Notes: generated from the sequence alone by a model not told the origin. A stretch of 64,000 nucleotides of DNA from LD21 sp963715785 (GCA_963715785.1 OY970276.1:2976001-3040000); one strand, 5' to 3'. Shown: positions 1 through 10,090, numbered from the stretch's first letter. Numbers and translations: made by a program.

Positions 1-1
1 A

Positions 2-1228
2 TCCCTGGCTGTTGGCCTGGCTGAAGGCATGTCGATAGACAATGCAGTTGTGTCAATTGAAAATGGCATTGGCAGTACAATGGGATTTCTTGTATTGATA
101 CTGGGTTTTGGATCGATGCTTGGCAAGCTGGTATCAGAAAGTGGTGCCGCTCAGCGAATTACATCAAGGCTTGTAGCTGCATTCGGCATAAAGCATATCC
201 AGCTGGCATTAATGCTGACAGGTTTTATCGTCGGAATATCATTATTCTATGATGTCGGTTTTTTCATTATGATACCCCTTGTTTTTACGGTAGCTGCTTC
301 AACCGGACTTCCTTTGCTGTATGTAGGGTTACCAATGCTGGCGTCACTTTCAGTAACTCATGGCTATCTCCCGCCTCATCCGGCTCCAACAGCGATAGTG
401 ACGCTTTTCCATGCGGACCTTGGTAAAACTTTGCTTTATGGACTTTTTGCAGCTATACCCGCGATCCTTATTTCTGGACCACTACTGTCGAGGGTTCTCA
501 GCAAGATAGAGGCAAAGCCTTTACAGGAATTTTTGAATCAGAAAGTTATGAGCGACGAAGAGATGCCTGGTTTCTGGGTCAGTTTTTTTTCCTCACTTTT
601 GCCGGTCCTTCTTATTACAATCTCCACGCTGGCCGGATTCCTTCTCTCACCCGATAACGGAATAAGGAAGATATTGGGATATATAGGGAATCCTGCAATT
701 GCAATGCTGATATCAGTATTATTTGCTATTTATACCCTGGGTCTTGCCCGGGGAAGAAAAATGACAGATATAATGAATTCTTTGGCCCATTCCGTAACAA
801 CCATCACAATGATTATGCTGCTGATTGCAGGCGCCGGTGCATTGAAACAGGTTCTTGTTGACAGCGGTGTAAGTAAGTATATTGGTGAGCTGCTCAGTGA
901 ATCTACTCTTTCCCCATTATTCCTCGGATGGCTTATAGCAACTATCCTCAGGTTCTGTGTCGGGTCAGCCACAGTGGCTGGTATTACCACGGCCGGTATA
1001 GTGCTTCCCCTTGTAACTGGCGGATCCGTAAATCCCGAGTTGATGGTGCTCTCAATCGGTTCTGGCAGCCTGATGTTCGGGCATGTGAATGACGGCGGTT
1101 TCTGGATGTTCAAAGAATACTTTAATCTTAGCATAAAAGATACACTTAAAACATGGAGTGTTATGGAAACATCGATTGGTCTCAGCGGACTCGCAGCTGT
1201 TATGATTATGAGTTTATTTATAAAATGA
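2..1228 (+). CDS. Gluconate:H+ symporter (GntP family), 5'-truncated by window edge
   Basis: Inner-membrane permease of the GntP family, importing gluconate or a related sugar acid with protons. The frame is open from base 2, and residues before the first internal Met (29) read like the family N-terminal region, so the true start lies upstream. The protein is almost entirely hydrophobic, with about ten predicted helices. It has the family's GFGSMLGKLVSESG-type segment after the second helix, and the GHVNDGGFWMFKEYF signature near residue 350 of the visible part, which is highly typical of GntP/GntT. Substrate cannot be fixed from sequence; gluconate, fructuronate or D-serine are possible in this family. 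Followed by 160 bp before the next gene, so probably the last gene of its operon. Confidence 0.9.
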   Translation, partial: SLAVGLAEGMSIDNAVVSIENGIGSTMGFLVLILGFGSMLGKLVSESGAAQRITSRLVAAFGIKHIQLALMLTGFIVGISLFYDVGFFIMIPLVFTVAASTGLPLLYVGLPMLASLSVTHGYLPPHPAPTAIVTLFHADLGKTLLYGLFAAIPAILISGPLLSRVLSKIEAKPLQEFLNQKVMSDEEMPGFWVSFFSSLLPVLLITISTLAGFLLSPDNGIRKILGYIGNPAIAMLISVLFAIYTLGLARGRKMTDIMNSLAHSVTTITMIMLLIAGAGALKQVLVDSGVSKYIGELLSESTLSPLFLGWLIATILRFCVGSATVAGITTAGIVLPLVTGGSVNPELMVLSIGSGSLMFGHVNDGGFWMFKEYFNLSIKDTLKTWSVMETSIGLSGLAAVMIMSLFIK

Positions 1229-1388
1229 TGATGTGCTATTATTAAAGAAGATGCAGCTGAAGAAGAACTGGCCTGTTGAATCATGTGAAGGAGCTGTTGT
1301 ACACAATGATCTTCGGGTTTCAGGGCAGTGTTAAATTGGATTTTTTCTTTTACATTTAAGCTTTAGAAACAAGCTGACAAACCTGGGG

Positions 1389-4300
1389 ATGAAAAAAATT
1401 CTTTCACTGGCTTCTTTAATTTTCCTTGTTCTTACTCTGAAAGCTCAGCGTGGTGCACCCTTGCTCACCAATTTTAAAGAAAGCAATGAGATTGAAAACC
1501 AGAGCTGGGCTATCTGCCAGGATGACAATAATGTCATGCTTTTCGCTAACAGACGCGGCATTCTCACTTTTGACGGTCAGAGCTGGAATTTTATCCCAAT
1601 ACCGGCTATTCCATACACTCTGAAATATGATCCCAGGGAAAGACGGGTTTATGTAGGCGGCGATAATAATTACGGATACCTGTCCAGAGACGATAAAGGC
1701 ATCTACAGATATTATTCAATTTCGGGAGATTCAGCATCCTTAGGACTGATTTCCAAAATAATAATAACCGATACCACTATATATTTTTATGGTGAGCAAA
1801 CGATCAGCAGACACAACATCAAAACGGGAAACCTTGAATTAAGGCTCAGACAGAAAGAAAACGAACCCTTCACCGGGATGTTTGTGACTCCGAAAAATAC
1901 ATTTATAAATGTTTCATCAAAAGGACTTTACAGGCTTGAGAGCGATACCCTGTTTCCAATAGTTACAGGATACTTGTCAAAGGACGATGAAATCCTTTTC
2001 AGCCTGCCATATAGTAATAATATGGTTCTGATTGGCAAAAGCAACGGCGATCTGTCACTTTTTGACGGCATAAAATTCTTTGATTACCAGATCAAAGATG
2101 AAGGCTATCACCGAAGAAATGTACTATCGGAAGGCTTATCAATTTCTGACAGTCTCTATGCATTCTCAACTCTTGAGGGTGGCGCATTGGTTGTGGAAAG
2201 GAAAAGCGGTAACATCAAATACTATATTAATTATGGTAACGGATTGCCCGATGATGAAGTTTTTGCAATGGGCGTTGATAATACAAATGGTCTCTGGCTT
2301 TCTCATCAGTACGGTCTTACAAGGGCTGATCTGAGACTGCCTGTAGCCAATTTCAGCGTATATCCCGGATTAAAGGGAAACCTGATTACTTCACTCTGGC
2401 ATAATCATGAATTATATGTAGCAACAAGTGAAGGAGTATATTACCTGAAAGAGGTAAGAAATTTTAGCGAGAGTAGGGTTTTGGTCAGAGATGCAGGATT
2501 TTCTGTACCAATACAACAGTTGGTCGGAAGGAAGATTCCAAATCAGTTACAACAGCAGGAAACCCAGAAAACAAGGAAAAGTATTTTCACACAAATATTT
2601 GGAAAGAAACCTGTTACTGCTCCTGCACCTGTAACAAAAGCTGCAGACGAGCAGGAAAAGACTACCATTACATCGCCTGCAATAAAGCTTCCTGAATCAA
2701 AATATTTTAAGAAGGTAGGGGGGAAGCTAAAATCCATTACCTATGTTTATGAAAAGATCGGGGGACTGAATGAAAAATGCAAACAGCTTGTATCAGCGGG
2801 AAATGAAATCCTCGCATCTACAAACAAAGGGCTTTTCATTATTTCAGGTCACAGTGCCCATGCAATTGTAGATAACGGGTATATCAACTATATAAGCCCC
2901 GGCACCAATGATAACAGGTACTATATTGCCACAGCTGAAGGCTATTTTTATGTTGCTTCAAGGAATGGGAAATGGGAAGCTGTCTATCCCGATAAAACAT
3001 TTATGCATTCTGTTTATTCAATCGTATCGACTGACGAAAATACGATTTGGGCGGGAGGTGATGATATGGTCTACAGGATACGGCTGAATAACGGCTTTGC
3101 TTCCGGAAGTCCTGACAAATATAACGTTAAGAGCGAGCTTCCTCAGAGATGTATGATTGAATCTGTAAATGATACTGTTTTCCTCTTTACTCTTTCAAAA
3201 ATCCGTTATTTTAACTCTGTCAGCAACACTTTTGAGGATTACAGGAGAGAATTTGACGGTACAGGAGCAAAAATAAAATTTGTGTTTTCTCAACCCGGTA
3301 TCCCCTGGATAAAAACTGATAACGAATGGATAAATATAGCATCAGCCGGCAATATAAATCTGAATGACATAGCTATCTTAAAGATATTTGATAATCTTAA
3401 TTCAATATATACCAATAAGTCTGACATATGGGTAGTGAGCGGTGATAATATGATTTTCAGAATAATTCGCGATAAAATTCCATCTGTCAAACCCGATGTT
3501 GGCTTGTTCCTCAGAAGCATATCTGATGCAAAAGGATTTTATTTCAAGCTTTCTGATATAGTCTTTGACAGCGATGACAATACTGTATATTTTGATCTTG
3601 TGGCTCCGGGCTATCTGAAGCAGAATTCAACACAGTACCAGTATATGGTTGATAAAGTATGGTCAAAATGGTCATATAATAATATGATAACCCTTATGAT
3701 AAAGCCTGGCAAATATACTCTCCAGGTAAGAGCAAAAGATATATGGGGTAATATAAGTACTCCTAAAGTTGTAGGCTTTACTATTGAAGCACCCTTTACC
3801 CAGACAACTATTTTTTACGTAATTATTCTTGGGGCAATACTTATTGTCATTATTGGAATAATAAGATTCCGTGAGAAACAGCTGAAAAAGGAAAAAAGGG
3901 TACTTGAAACGAGGGTGAAAGAACGAACTGCAAAAATCGAGGCACAGAAACAGGAGATCACATCAAGTATTGAATATGCAAGCAGAATTCAGATGGCGAT
4001 GCTGCCAGAGACAGATCATTTCAAAAATTCATTTTCCGATTACTTTATAATATTCAACCCCAGAGATATTGTAAGCGGTGATTTTTACTGGATAGGAGAA
4101 GATGAAAACCACATATTCTTTACTGTTGCTGACTGCACTGGTCATGGTGTACCCGGAGCTTTCATGAGTACTCTTGGAATTTCTACACTTGATGAGATAA
4201 TCACCAATAATTCTGATCTGAAGGCAAACATTATTCTGAATTTATTACGTGAGAAAATAAAGACCTCTCTTCATCAGACAGGCAAACAGGGTGAAACAAC

Positions 4301-4706
4301 AGACGGAATGGACGTGGCATTCTGTATTCTTCATAAGAACAAGCAGATACTTGAATTCTCGGGAGCGTATAATCCGCTGTTTCTTTTCCGCGACGGAGAA
4401 TTTATTGAATACAGGGCAGACAGGATGCCTATTGGAATTTATTACGGGGAAAAGGAATCTTTCACAAATCATGAGATTGAAATTCAGAAGGGTGACACTA
4501 TCTATATATTTTCTGATGGTTTTGCTGATCAGTTCGGTGGACCGAAAAGATCCAAATACATGAAATACAATCTTAAGAAACTCCTCACAGAGATACATAC
4601 CAAACCCATGACGATCCAGCGCAGAATTCTTGAGGATGAATTTGCAAACTGGAAAGGTTCAGGTAACCAGATCGACGATGTTACAATATTGGGAGTAAGA
4701 ATTTAA
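1389..4706 (+). CDS. Periplasmic beta-propeller/Y_Y_Y sensor fused to cytoplasmic SpoIIE-type PP2C phosphatase
   Basis: 1105-residue signalling protein. Residues 1-19 form a signal peptide. Roughly 20-760 is a large extracytoplasmic region with repeated propeller-like blades (WAICQDDNNVMLFANRRGILTFDG-like units) followed by a Y_Y_Y-type domain (about 710-790: YQYMVDKVWSKWS, then GKYTLQVRAKDIWGN). One transmembrane helix follows (about 808-828), then a charged coiled-coil linker and a SpoIIE/PP2C domain (about 860-1105). The metal-binding Asp motifs are visible: SGDFYW, VADCTGHG, FSDGFAD and DDVTI. The architecture resembles hybrid two-component sensors of Bacteroidota, with the kinase replaced by a Ser/Thr phosphatase. 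The ligand is unknown. The likely target would be an anti-anti-sigma or similar phosphoprotein, but none is encoded nearby. Monocistronic by spacing. Confidence 0.88.
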   Translation: MKKILSLASLIFLVLTLKAQRGAPLLTNFKESNEIENQSWAICQDDNNVMLFANRRGILTFDGQSWNFIPIPAIPYTLKYDPRERRVYVGGDNNYGYLSRDDKGIYRYYSISGDSASLGLISKIIITDTTIYFYGEQTISRHNIKTGNLELRLRQKENEPFTGMFVTPKNTFINVSSKGLYRLESDTLFPIVTGYLSKDDEILFSLPYSNNMVLIGKSNGDLSLFDGIKFFDYQIKDEGYHRRNVLSEGLSISDSLYAFSTLEGGALVVERKSGNIKYYINYGNGLPDDEVFAMGVDNTNGLWLSHQYGLTRADLRLPVANFSVYPGLKGNLITSLWHNHELYVATSEGVYYLKEVRNFSESRVLVRDAGFSVPIQQLVGRKIPNQLQQQETQKTRKSIFTQIFGKKPVTAPAPVTKAADEQEKTTITSPAIKLPESKYFKKVGGKLKSITYVYEKIGGLNEKCKQLVSAGNEILASTNKGLFIISGHSAHAIVDNGYINYISPGTNDNRYYIATAEGYFYVASRNGKWEAVYPDKTFMHSVYSIVSTDENTIWAGGDDMVYRIRLNNGFASGSPDKYNVKSELPQRCMIESVNDTVFLFTLSKIRYFNSVSNTFEDYRREFDGTGAKIKFVFSQPGIPWIKTDNEWINIASAGNINLNDIAILKIFDNLNSIYTNKSDIWVVSGDNMIFRIIRDKIPSVKPDVGLFLRSISDAKGFYFKLSDIVFDSDDNTVYFDLVAPGYLKQNSTQYQYMVDKVWSKWSYNNMITLMIKPGKYTLQVRAKDIWGNISTPKVVGFTIEAPFTQTTIFYVIILGAILIVIIGIIRFREKQLKKEKRVLETRVKERTAKIEAQKQEITSSIEYASRIQMAMLPETDHFKNSFSDYFIIFNPRDIVSGDFYWIGEDENHIFFTVADCTGHGVPGAFMSTLGISTLDEIITNNSDLKANIILNLLREKIKTSLHQTGKQGETTDGMDVAFCILHKNKQILEFSGAYNPLFLFRDGEFIEYRADRMPIGIYYGEKESFTNHEIEIQKGDTIYIFSDGFADQFGGPKRSKYMKYNLKKLLTEIHTKPMTIQRRILEDEFANWKGSGNQIDDVTILGVRI

Positions 4707-4803
4707 ATCAATTCTCAGCTTTATTTTTCCTGAACCCTGATATCTCCATCTCAATTCTGAAATAATAATTTCGCTATCTTTATCGACTTAATCGGGGAAA
4801 ATA

Positions 4804-6204
4804 ATGAATATAAAATTTATTGGCGCGGCACGGGAAGTGACAGGAAGTAAACATTTGATTACTACTGATTCGGGTAAAAAAATACTTCTTGATTGCGGAA
4901 TGTTTCAGGGTAAGGGACTTGAGACCGACAGTATGAACCGTGACTTAATGTTTGACCCCTCAGAGGTTGATCATATAATTCTGACACATGCACATATTGA
5001 TCATTCAGGACTGATCCCATATGCTTATAAGCTTGGTTTCAGGGGATCAGTGATCTGTTCAAACGGAACACGCGATCTGTGTTCCATTATGCTTGCTGAT
5101 TCGGCCTTCATCCAGGAGCATGATACGATGACTTTTAATAAGCGCAGGGCAAAAAAAGGATTGCCCCAGGTTACCCCAATATACTCCCAGGCAGATGCAA
5201 CTGCCTGCATGAGCCTCTTCATTGGCGTTCCCAACAATATGAAATTCAGAATTGATGAAAATATTAAGGTTAAGTTCACTAATACCGGACATATGCTGGG
5301 CAGCGGTGTCGCCAATATAGAAATAAACGAAGGCGGCAAGATTAAGAAAATTGCATATACCGGTGACATTGGACGGCCTGTTGATCAGATACTTGCTCCG
5401 CCGCAACCTTTTCCGCAGGCTGATGTGCTTATTACCGAATCAACCTATGGTGACAGATTGCATCAGGATTCGATACAAGCTGAGGAGGAGCTTTTGAAAA
5501 TTGTGATTGATACCTGCGTGACTAAAGGCGGAAAATTAATTATTCCGGCTTTCAGCGTTGGCCGGACCCAGGAAATTGTTTTTTCTCTCAATAACTTCTT
5601 CAACGAAGGCAGGCTGCCAAAGATTGATATCTTTGTCGACAGCCCTCTGGCTGTGAATGCCACTACTGTATTCAGGATGCATCCTGAGTGCTTCAATAAA
5701 AATTTCAGCAATGTCCTTGAACAGGATCCTGATCCTTTCGGGTTTGATAACCTATACTATATCAACAAGGTGGAAGATTCCAAGAAGCTGAATGATCATA
5801 AAAAACCCTGTGTGATCATTTCTGCATCGGGAATGATGGAAGCAGGACGTGTAAAGCATCATCTGGCAAATAATATATCTGATCCGAAAAATACTATTCT
5901 GATTGTAGGATATTGCGCACCTACAACTCTGGGCGCAAGAATCGGAAGAGGCGACAAAGAAGTCTCTATTTTCGGTATGATCCATGAAGTAAAAGTTGAA
6001 GTGAAAAAGATTGAGTCTTTCAGTGGTCATGGCGATTATAATGAGATGATCAGTTTTTTAAACTGTCAGGATAAGAATGCTCTTTCAAAGATTTTTATTG
6101 TTCATGGGGAATATGAGACCCAGAAGAAATATGTTTCTACTCTGACTGAAGAAGGCTTCAAAAACATTGCAATCCCGTCTAAAGGACAAGAGTTTATTTT
6201 GTAA
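4804..6204 (+). CDS. MBL-fold beta-CASP RNA metallohydrolase
   Basis: 466-residue metallo-beta-lactamase fold protein with a beta-CASP insertion, the family of RNA endonucleases/exonucleases related to CPSF73 and bacterial YSH1-like proteins. The zinc motif HAHIDHSG (about residues 61-68) is intact. Further metal ligands appear as TGHMLGSG and YTGDIG. The beta-CASP part shows IIPAFSVGRTQEIV and SASGMMEAGRVKHHL, and the C-terminal motif is SFSGHGDYNEM followed by IVHGEYE. Length is usual for the family. It probably acts in RNA processing or decay in the cytoplasm. It stands alone, ending in a hairpin shared with the convergent gene. Confidence 0.9.
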   Translation: MNIKFIGAAREVTGSKHLITTDSGKKILLDCGMFQGKGLETDSMNRDLMFDPSEVDHIILTHAHIDHSGLIPYAYKLGFRGSVICSNGTRDLCSIMLADSAFIQEHDTMTFNKRRAKKGLPQVTPIYSQADATACMSLFIGVPNNMKFRIDENIKVKFTNTGHMLGSGVANIEINEGGKIKKIAYTGDIGRPVDQILAPPQPFPQADVLITESTYGDRLHQDSIQAEEELLKIVIDTCVTKGGKLIIPAFSVGRTQEIVFSLNNFFNEGRLPKIDIFVDSPLAVNATTVFRMHPECFNKNFSNVLEQDPDPFGFDNLYYINKVEDSKKLNDHKKPCVIISASGMMEAGRVKHHLANNISDPKNTILIVGYCAPTTLGARIGRGDKEVSIFGMIHEVKVEVKKIESFSGHGDYNEMISFLNCQDKNALSKIFIVHGEYETQKKYVSTLTEEGFKNIAIPSKGQEFIL

Positions 6205-6209
6205 AGACT

Positions 6210-6232
6210 TTGTGGTAATTTTTTTACCACAA
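6210..6232. terminator. Hairpin between convergent genes, possible bidirectional terminator
   Basis: Perfect 9-bp inverted repeat TTGTGGTAA (6210-6218) / TTACCACAA (6224-6232) around a five-T loop, six bases after the stop of the beta-CASP gene and facing the 3' end of the leftward metalloprotease. There is no strong U-tract. The sequence belongs to the same CTTTGTGGT/ACCACAAAG repeat class seen at 33.3 kb, so it may be a dispersed repeat used as a terminator. Confidence 0.5.
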
Positions 6233-6348
6233 TACAAAGGATTCTCCCTGAGTTAAACCGATCTCTTGTTGGGTATGATTTTTTGTTGTAAATAAATTGA
6301 TTTTCGAGCGGCGGGTACTAATATCTTCTGATGATTTTTTATATGTAT

Positions 6349-7056
6349 TTACTGTACATATTTTCTCAGTTCCTTCCTTACGGTTTTCCATTCCGGGAAA
6401 ACTTCAGCTAAAAGCTTATAGAAATGCGGACCATGGTTGTGATGTTTCAAATGGCACAGTTCGTGCGTGATTACATACTCTATAAACAGGTCGGAAAGCT
6501 TTATGAGTTCTGTGCTCAAGGTTATTTTTCCTTTGCCTGAACAGCTTCCCCATCTTCTTTTCATAGTGCGTATTACCAGCCCTGTCGGCTTAAAGCCTTG
6601 AATTTCATGTTGTATCAGAACTTTATTCATTACTTCAGGGAAGTGCTTTATTGCTTCACTCTTATACCATTTGTATAGCAATTTTCTGACATTCCCGGCA
6701 TCATCTGTTTTTTCTGTTCCAATCTGGATCGAATGATCGTATGCCCTTACAAAAGATTTTCCTGATTTTTCAATTTTCAGGACAAACTGGTCTCCATGGA
6801 AGAGATGCGTTTCGCCTGTTGTGTATGACTTTTTAACAGGACTCGTCCCAAGCTTCCTGTAATTGTCGCGATGTTTTAAAACCCAGCTGTACTTCTCATT
6901 AACAATCCTGCTGATAGTTTTTATTGAAGTGAGATATGGAACCCTGACAATGACTGACGAATCGGGATGGACGCTGATGCCGATTGACCGTCTTCTCGAA
7001 TATATTACCCTGAATTCCAGATCGTTTATTTTGTGAATTTTTTGTTCCTTCAACAT
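6349..7056 (-). CDS. YgjP/WLM-like zinc metallopeptidase (M48-related, DUF45)
   Basis: 235-residue protein of the YgjP family (DUF45). The HExxH zinc motif reads HELCHLKHHNHGPHFYKLL near residues 200-218, with the usual downstream Glu/Trp region (EVFPEWK). The preceding RRWGSCSGKGKITLS segment is a strong family marker. Members are predicted cytoplasmic zinc metallopeptidases, often associated with restriction systems or translation; function is not established. It begins 17 bases after the GH9 gene on the same strand, so the two are probably co-transcribed, although no functional link is obvious. Confidence 0.88.
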   Translation of the reverse strand: MLKEQKIHKINDLEFRVIYSRRRSIGISVHPDSSVIVRVPYLTSIKTISRIVNEKYSWVLKHRDNYRKLGTSPVKKSYTTGETHLFHGDQFVLKIEKSGKSFVRAYDHSIQIGTEKTDDAGNVRKLLYKWYKSEAIKHFPEVMNKVLIQHEIQGFKPTGLVIRTMKRRWGSCSGKGKITLSTELIKLSDLFIEYVITHELCHLKHHNHGPHFYKLLAEVFPEWKTVRKELRKYVQ

Positions 7057-7073
7057 CTTTTATATCACCCGAA

Positions 7074-9557
7074 TTAATTAATCTCTGAAAAAGAATGAAA
7101 CTGGTAATGTTTGTGCTCCATATAGCTTAAAATTGAATCAAGCCGCAGGTAGAGTTTATCTTTCCTCCTTGGATCAGTTCCGGGATGGATGAGCAGGATG
7201 TATCCGTTCAGACCTTTTCTTTTTTCGTACGAAAAGAAGTTCTTCATAAGATAATCGCTTGAATAATACGGTTTCCCCTTGTCAGGAAATGTCCAGTCCT
7301 GGTTAATTATTGTCCCGGAGGAGACATTAACCAGTTTGAGTCCCGCTTTAAGCGACCATCGGGCAATAGAATCATTATACCATTCAAACGGAGGCAGGAA
7401 AACCTGTGCATCAGTCCTGGATATCCCATATTTCGCAAGGGTCGAGTAATTGTTTTCAAGATCCTCGAGAAACTTATTTTTTGTAATGAGAAGAGAATCT
7501 CTGTTTTCCCAGGAGCAATAGAGGAGATGTTTATCGGAATGTGGTCCAATATAATGTCCAGCCGATTTTATTCTGCTGATTAACGCAGCATTTGTCGCGT
7601 CACGGCAGAAATCACCGGTAAGGAAGAAAGAAGCCTTTATACCATGATGGTCCAGCGTTTTTAAAATAGTGTCAAATCCGTCTGATAAATCGTGAGCCGT
7701 AAAACACAGGTAGACGACTTTTTTAGTAGTGTCCATTCTTACAATAGCACCTCTGTTAACTGAGATATTGGGAGACTGAAAGGAATACCTGTGAGAGCTT
7801 TGAAGTGATGACAGGTAATATGTCAGGCTTGCTGTGCCATCCATTGTGCATTCGTTCGTGGAATAATCAGCAAAATCATCATGGTATACGGCGAGCTTTG
7901 TCTGAAAGGATGCATATTGATCTGCTTTTGACAGGTAAATATATTTGAGTGAATTGAATATAGAGGGATATACGGGTCCGTCAACCAGACCGCCATAAAC
8001 CTGCAGCCCCTTAACTACATATGAAGAATGTGAATTCTCGGGAAAATCTCCGTTTTCAGGTAATCCGACTATCATGCTGGTGCCCCATGGGTTACAGCCA
8101 AACAGCCAATCCCTGTGTGCAGCCTCCAGCTCCGCATAGGTACTATCGCCTGTGATCTCATAATAAAGATGAGCCTGGGTGACGATCGCGGCCACCAGGT
8201 TATTTGAGCACCAGATAAATGGCACTCCGACGCGGAAAGGGTTTTTCTCAGCTTTTAGCTCTGTAAGCTCAAGACCATCCTTAATATATCCGGCAAATTC
8301 TTTATCATTCCTTATCAGCTGATGCCTGGCGATAGCCGGATGCCCAAGATTTATGAAGGGATACCATTGATAATGGTGGGCCGTATCGCTTCCGATCCAT
8401 GGTGTTACTTTTTCCTTTCGTCCGAAATCAGTTGCATACCCGAGGTACTTTGATTCTTTTGTAAGGTTGTATAACTCGATGGCTGCCAGCTCCATATCGT
8501 CAACCCAGTTATCTTCCTCGTAAAAATACGGGGCTGTTCCGGGGGCAGTCTGACAGACTCCGGGGTTATCCAGTCCAAATTCGAAGGCGGCTTTTGCTTT
8601 TTCAGCGAGTAATTCAGAATATCGGGGATCAGAGTTTTTATATACCTGGGCTCCTTTAGAGAATGCGGAAGCAAATTTGCCGGCGGTTGAAGCAATTCCG
8701 GTTGTCCTGTTTTTATATTTGAACAGCCCCTGTGGCTTGCCTGTGCAAAAATAAACCGGTCTCTCTTTTCCCTTCCCGTAATAGGCAGTATCCTTATCGG
8801 GAAACCTGAATCCTATGTGATCACGGTCGTCTGCGATCTGGTTGTACATAGCTTGCGGACCGGGATTCATTTTTAAGAGCCAGTCGAGTCCCCATTTGCA
8901 TTCATTCAGGATATCGGGAATTCCATCTGAACCTGGAAGTCCGTTTGCAAGATAATGATCCCGGAACGACGACGGGTTTTCAGAATAGGCGAAAAGCATC
9001 TGATAGGTAGCGTTCGCAGAAGTGGCGACATACTGAAGATAATCAGCGGCATCATGCCAGCCACCTGAAACATTTATATGTGCTGAATCGGAAGATTTAC
9101 CATATATTTCATAACCATCATGAGTATGGCACGAATCTCTGATAAAAGGATTATATCCTGATTGTTGCTGTCGCATATATTGCAATAAAAAGTCGGCAGT
9201 GCCGTCATAAACATTGTTACGGATCGGGAAATCAGGGGATACGGCATCTCCGGCACTGATGCGGTAAAGTCCATTTTCTCTGAAACCTGAAAAATAAAGC
9301 CGGTAACAGGTTTTGAATGGATCTAATGCTCCTGTCTTAGCCACCTTTGTAAATATCCCTGCTGGTTTGCCGGAATATACATCAATAAGCTTAAATGACT
9401 TAAGATCCAAAGCCTTACGGCTCATTAAAACGGCCACTTTTATATCGTTATTCCTGTAGCCCATCTGGTTGATCCTTATTACAGTCTCTTGTCCGTCAGC
9501 TAAGGAAATAGCATGAGCTAAAATCCATATTACCAGTGAAATACATATTTTTTTCAT
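7074..9557 (-). CDS. Secreted GH9 glycoside hydrolase fused to a NodB-like polysaccharide deacetylase domain
   Basis: 827 residues with a signal peptide (1-20). An N-terminal Ig-like CelD_N domain (about 23-112) is followed by a GH9 (alpha/alpha)6 catalytic domain (about 118-586). The GH9 base/nucleophile aspartates are in SGGWHDAADY (D169, D172), the substrate-binding FGCNPWGTSMIVG segment is at about 486-498, and the catalytic acid is Glu569 in DYSTNECTMDG. The C-terminal part (about 613-827) is a NodB/polysaccharide-deacetylase domain. Its metal motif is GPHSDKH (H673, H677) and it has LPPFEWYN. Motif 1 is changed from the canonical TFDDG to an FTAHDLSDG form. Expected role is endo- or exo-acting cleavage of beta-glucans or chitosan-like glycans in the periplasm or outside the cell, combined with deacetylation. 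No SusCD pair or other CAZyme is nearby. Substrate is an inference only. Confidence 0.88.
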   Translation of the reverse strand: MKKICISLVIWILAHAISLADGQETVIRINQMGYRNNDIKVAVLMSRKALDLKSFKLIDVYSGKPAGIFTKVAKTGALDPFKTCYRLYFSGFRENGLYRISAGDAVSPDFPIRNNVYDGTADFLLQYMRQQQSGYNPFIRDSCHTHDGYEIYGKSSDSAHINVSGGWHDAADYLQYVATSANATYQMLFAYSENPSSFRDHYLANGLPGSDGIPDILNECKWGLDWLLKMNPGPQAMYNQIADDRDHIGFRFPDKDTAYYGKGKERPVYFCTGKPQGLFKYKNRTTGIASTAGKFASAFSKGAQVYKNSDPRYSELLAEKAKAAFEFGLDNPGVCQTAPGTAPYFYEEDNWVDDMELAAIELYNLTKESKYLGYATDFGRKEKVTPWIGSDTAHHYQWYPFINLGHPAIARHQLIRNDKEFAGYIKDGLELTELKAEKNPFRVGVPFIWCSNNLVAAIVTQAHLYYEITGDSTYAELEAAHRDWLFGCNPWGTSMIVGLPENGDFPENSHSSYVVKGLQVYGGLVDGPVYPSIFNSLKYIYLSKADQYASFQTKLAVYHDDFADYSTNECTMDGTASLTYYLSSLQSSHRYSFQSPNISVNRGAIVRMDTTKKVVYLCFTAHDLSDGFDTILKTLDHHGIKASFFLTGDFCRDATNAALISRIKSAGHYIGPHSDKHLLYCSWENRDSLLITKNKFLEDLENNYSTLAKYGISRTDAQVFLPPFEWYNDSIARWSLKAGLKLVNVSSGTIINQDWTFPDKGKPYYSSDYLMKNFFSYEKRKGLNGYILLIHPGTDPRRKDKLYLRLDSILSYMEHKHYQFHSFSEIN

Positions 9558-10090
9558 ACCTGTTCTTCTGAAATCTTAAAGGATGCAATGTAATAAAATA
9601 GAATGATGTTTTGGTTTAATGTCTGTTGGCATGCAACAATCAAATGTTAACAATCCCCGCCAAATGTTAAATTAATCTTAAAATCGTTATTTTGGGAATA
9701 CAGCCGCCTTCATTTTTGTCTAATCTACCGAAATAAGCTTTGAACTTTTATAACAAATTAGTTTGACTGAATAGAAGCGACTAAGTGAAGAATAAAATTA
9801 AATTGCATGTTACCCGAGCTGAAAATGGTTAGTAAATTATTCCCAATAATTTTTTTTAGACCATATCTTAACAGGTTAGTAGGTTAGTAGGTTAGAATAG
9901 AGATCAGTGAGGGTGATATTAACGGGTGGCGGTTTATCTGCTGCCCGTTTCTATTTCAAATAATTGCATTTAACTTCAAAGCAGATTATGCGTAAAATAC
10001 CGCAGCGCAAAATTGTTTCTGTATTTCCTAATACCCTGACTGAGACAGAGAATTGAAGAAATCAGTATATCCTTTTTAAATTATTCCTTT
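9558..10090. other. 533-bp non-coding region upstream of the GH9 gene
   Basis: No supportable gene. It holds two identical decamers CAAATGTTAA at 9641-9650 and 9661-9670, spaced exactly 20 bp (two helical turns), about 85-115 bp upstream of the GH9 start. This suits an activator or repressor operator. A short 8-bp tandem repeat (AGGTTAGT, about three copies) lies near 9873-9896. No convincing -7 box was recognised for the leftward gene. Confidence 0.4.

Noticed and set aside
730..1284. Leftward 184-codon open frame
   Set aside because: It lies antisense to a clear GntP coding region and has no domain or promoter support; many similar shadow frames were discarded.
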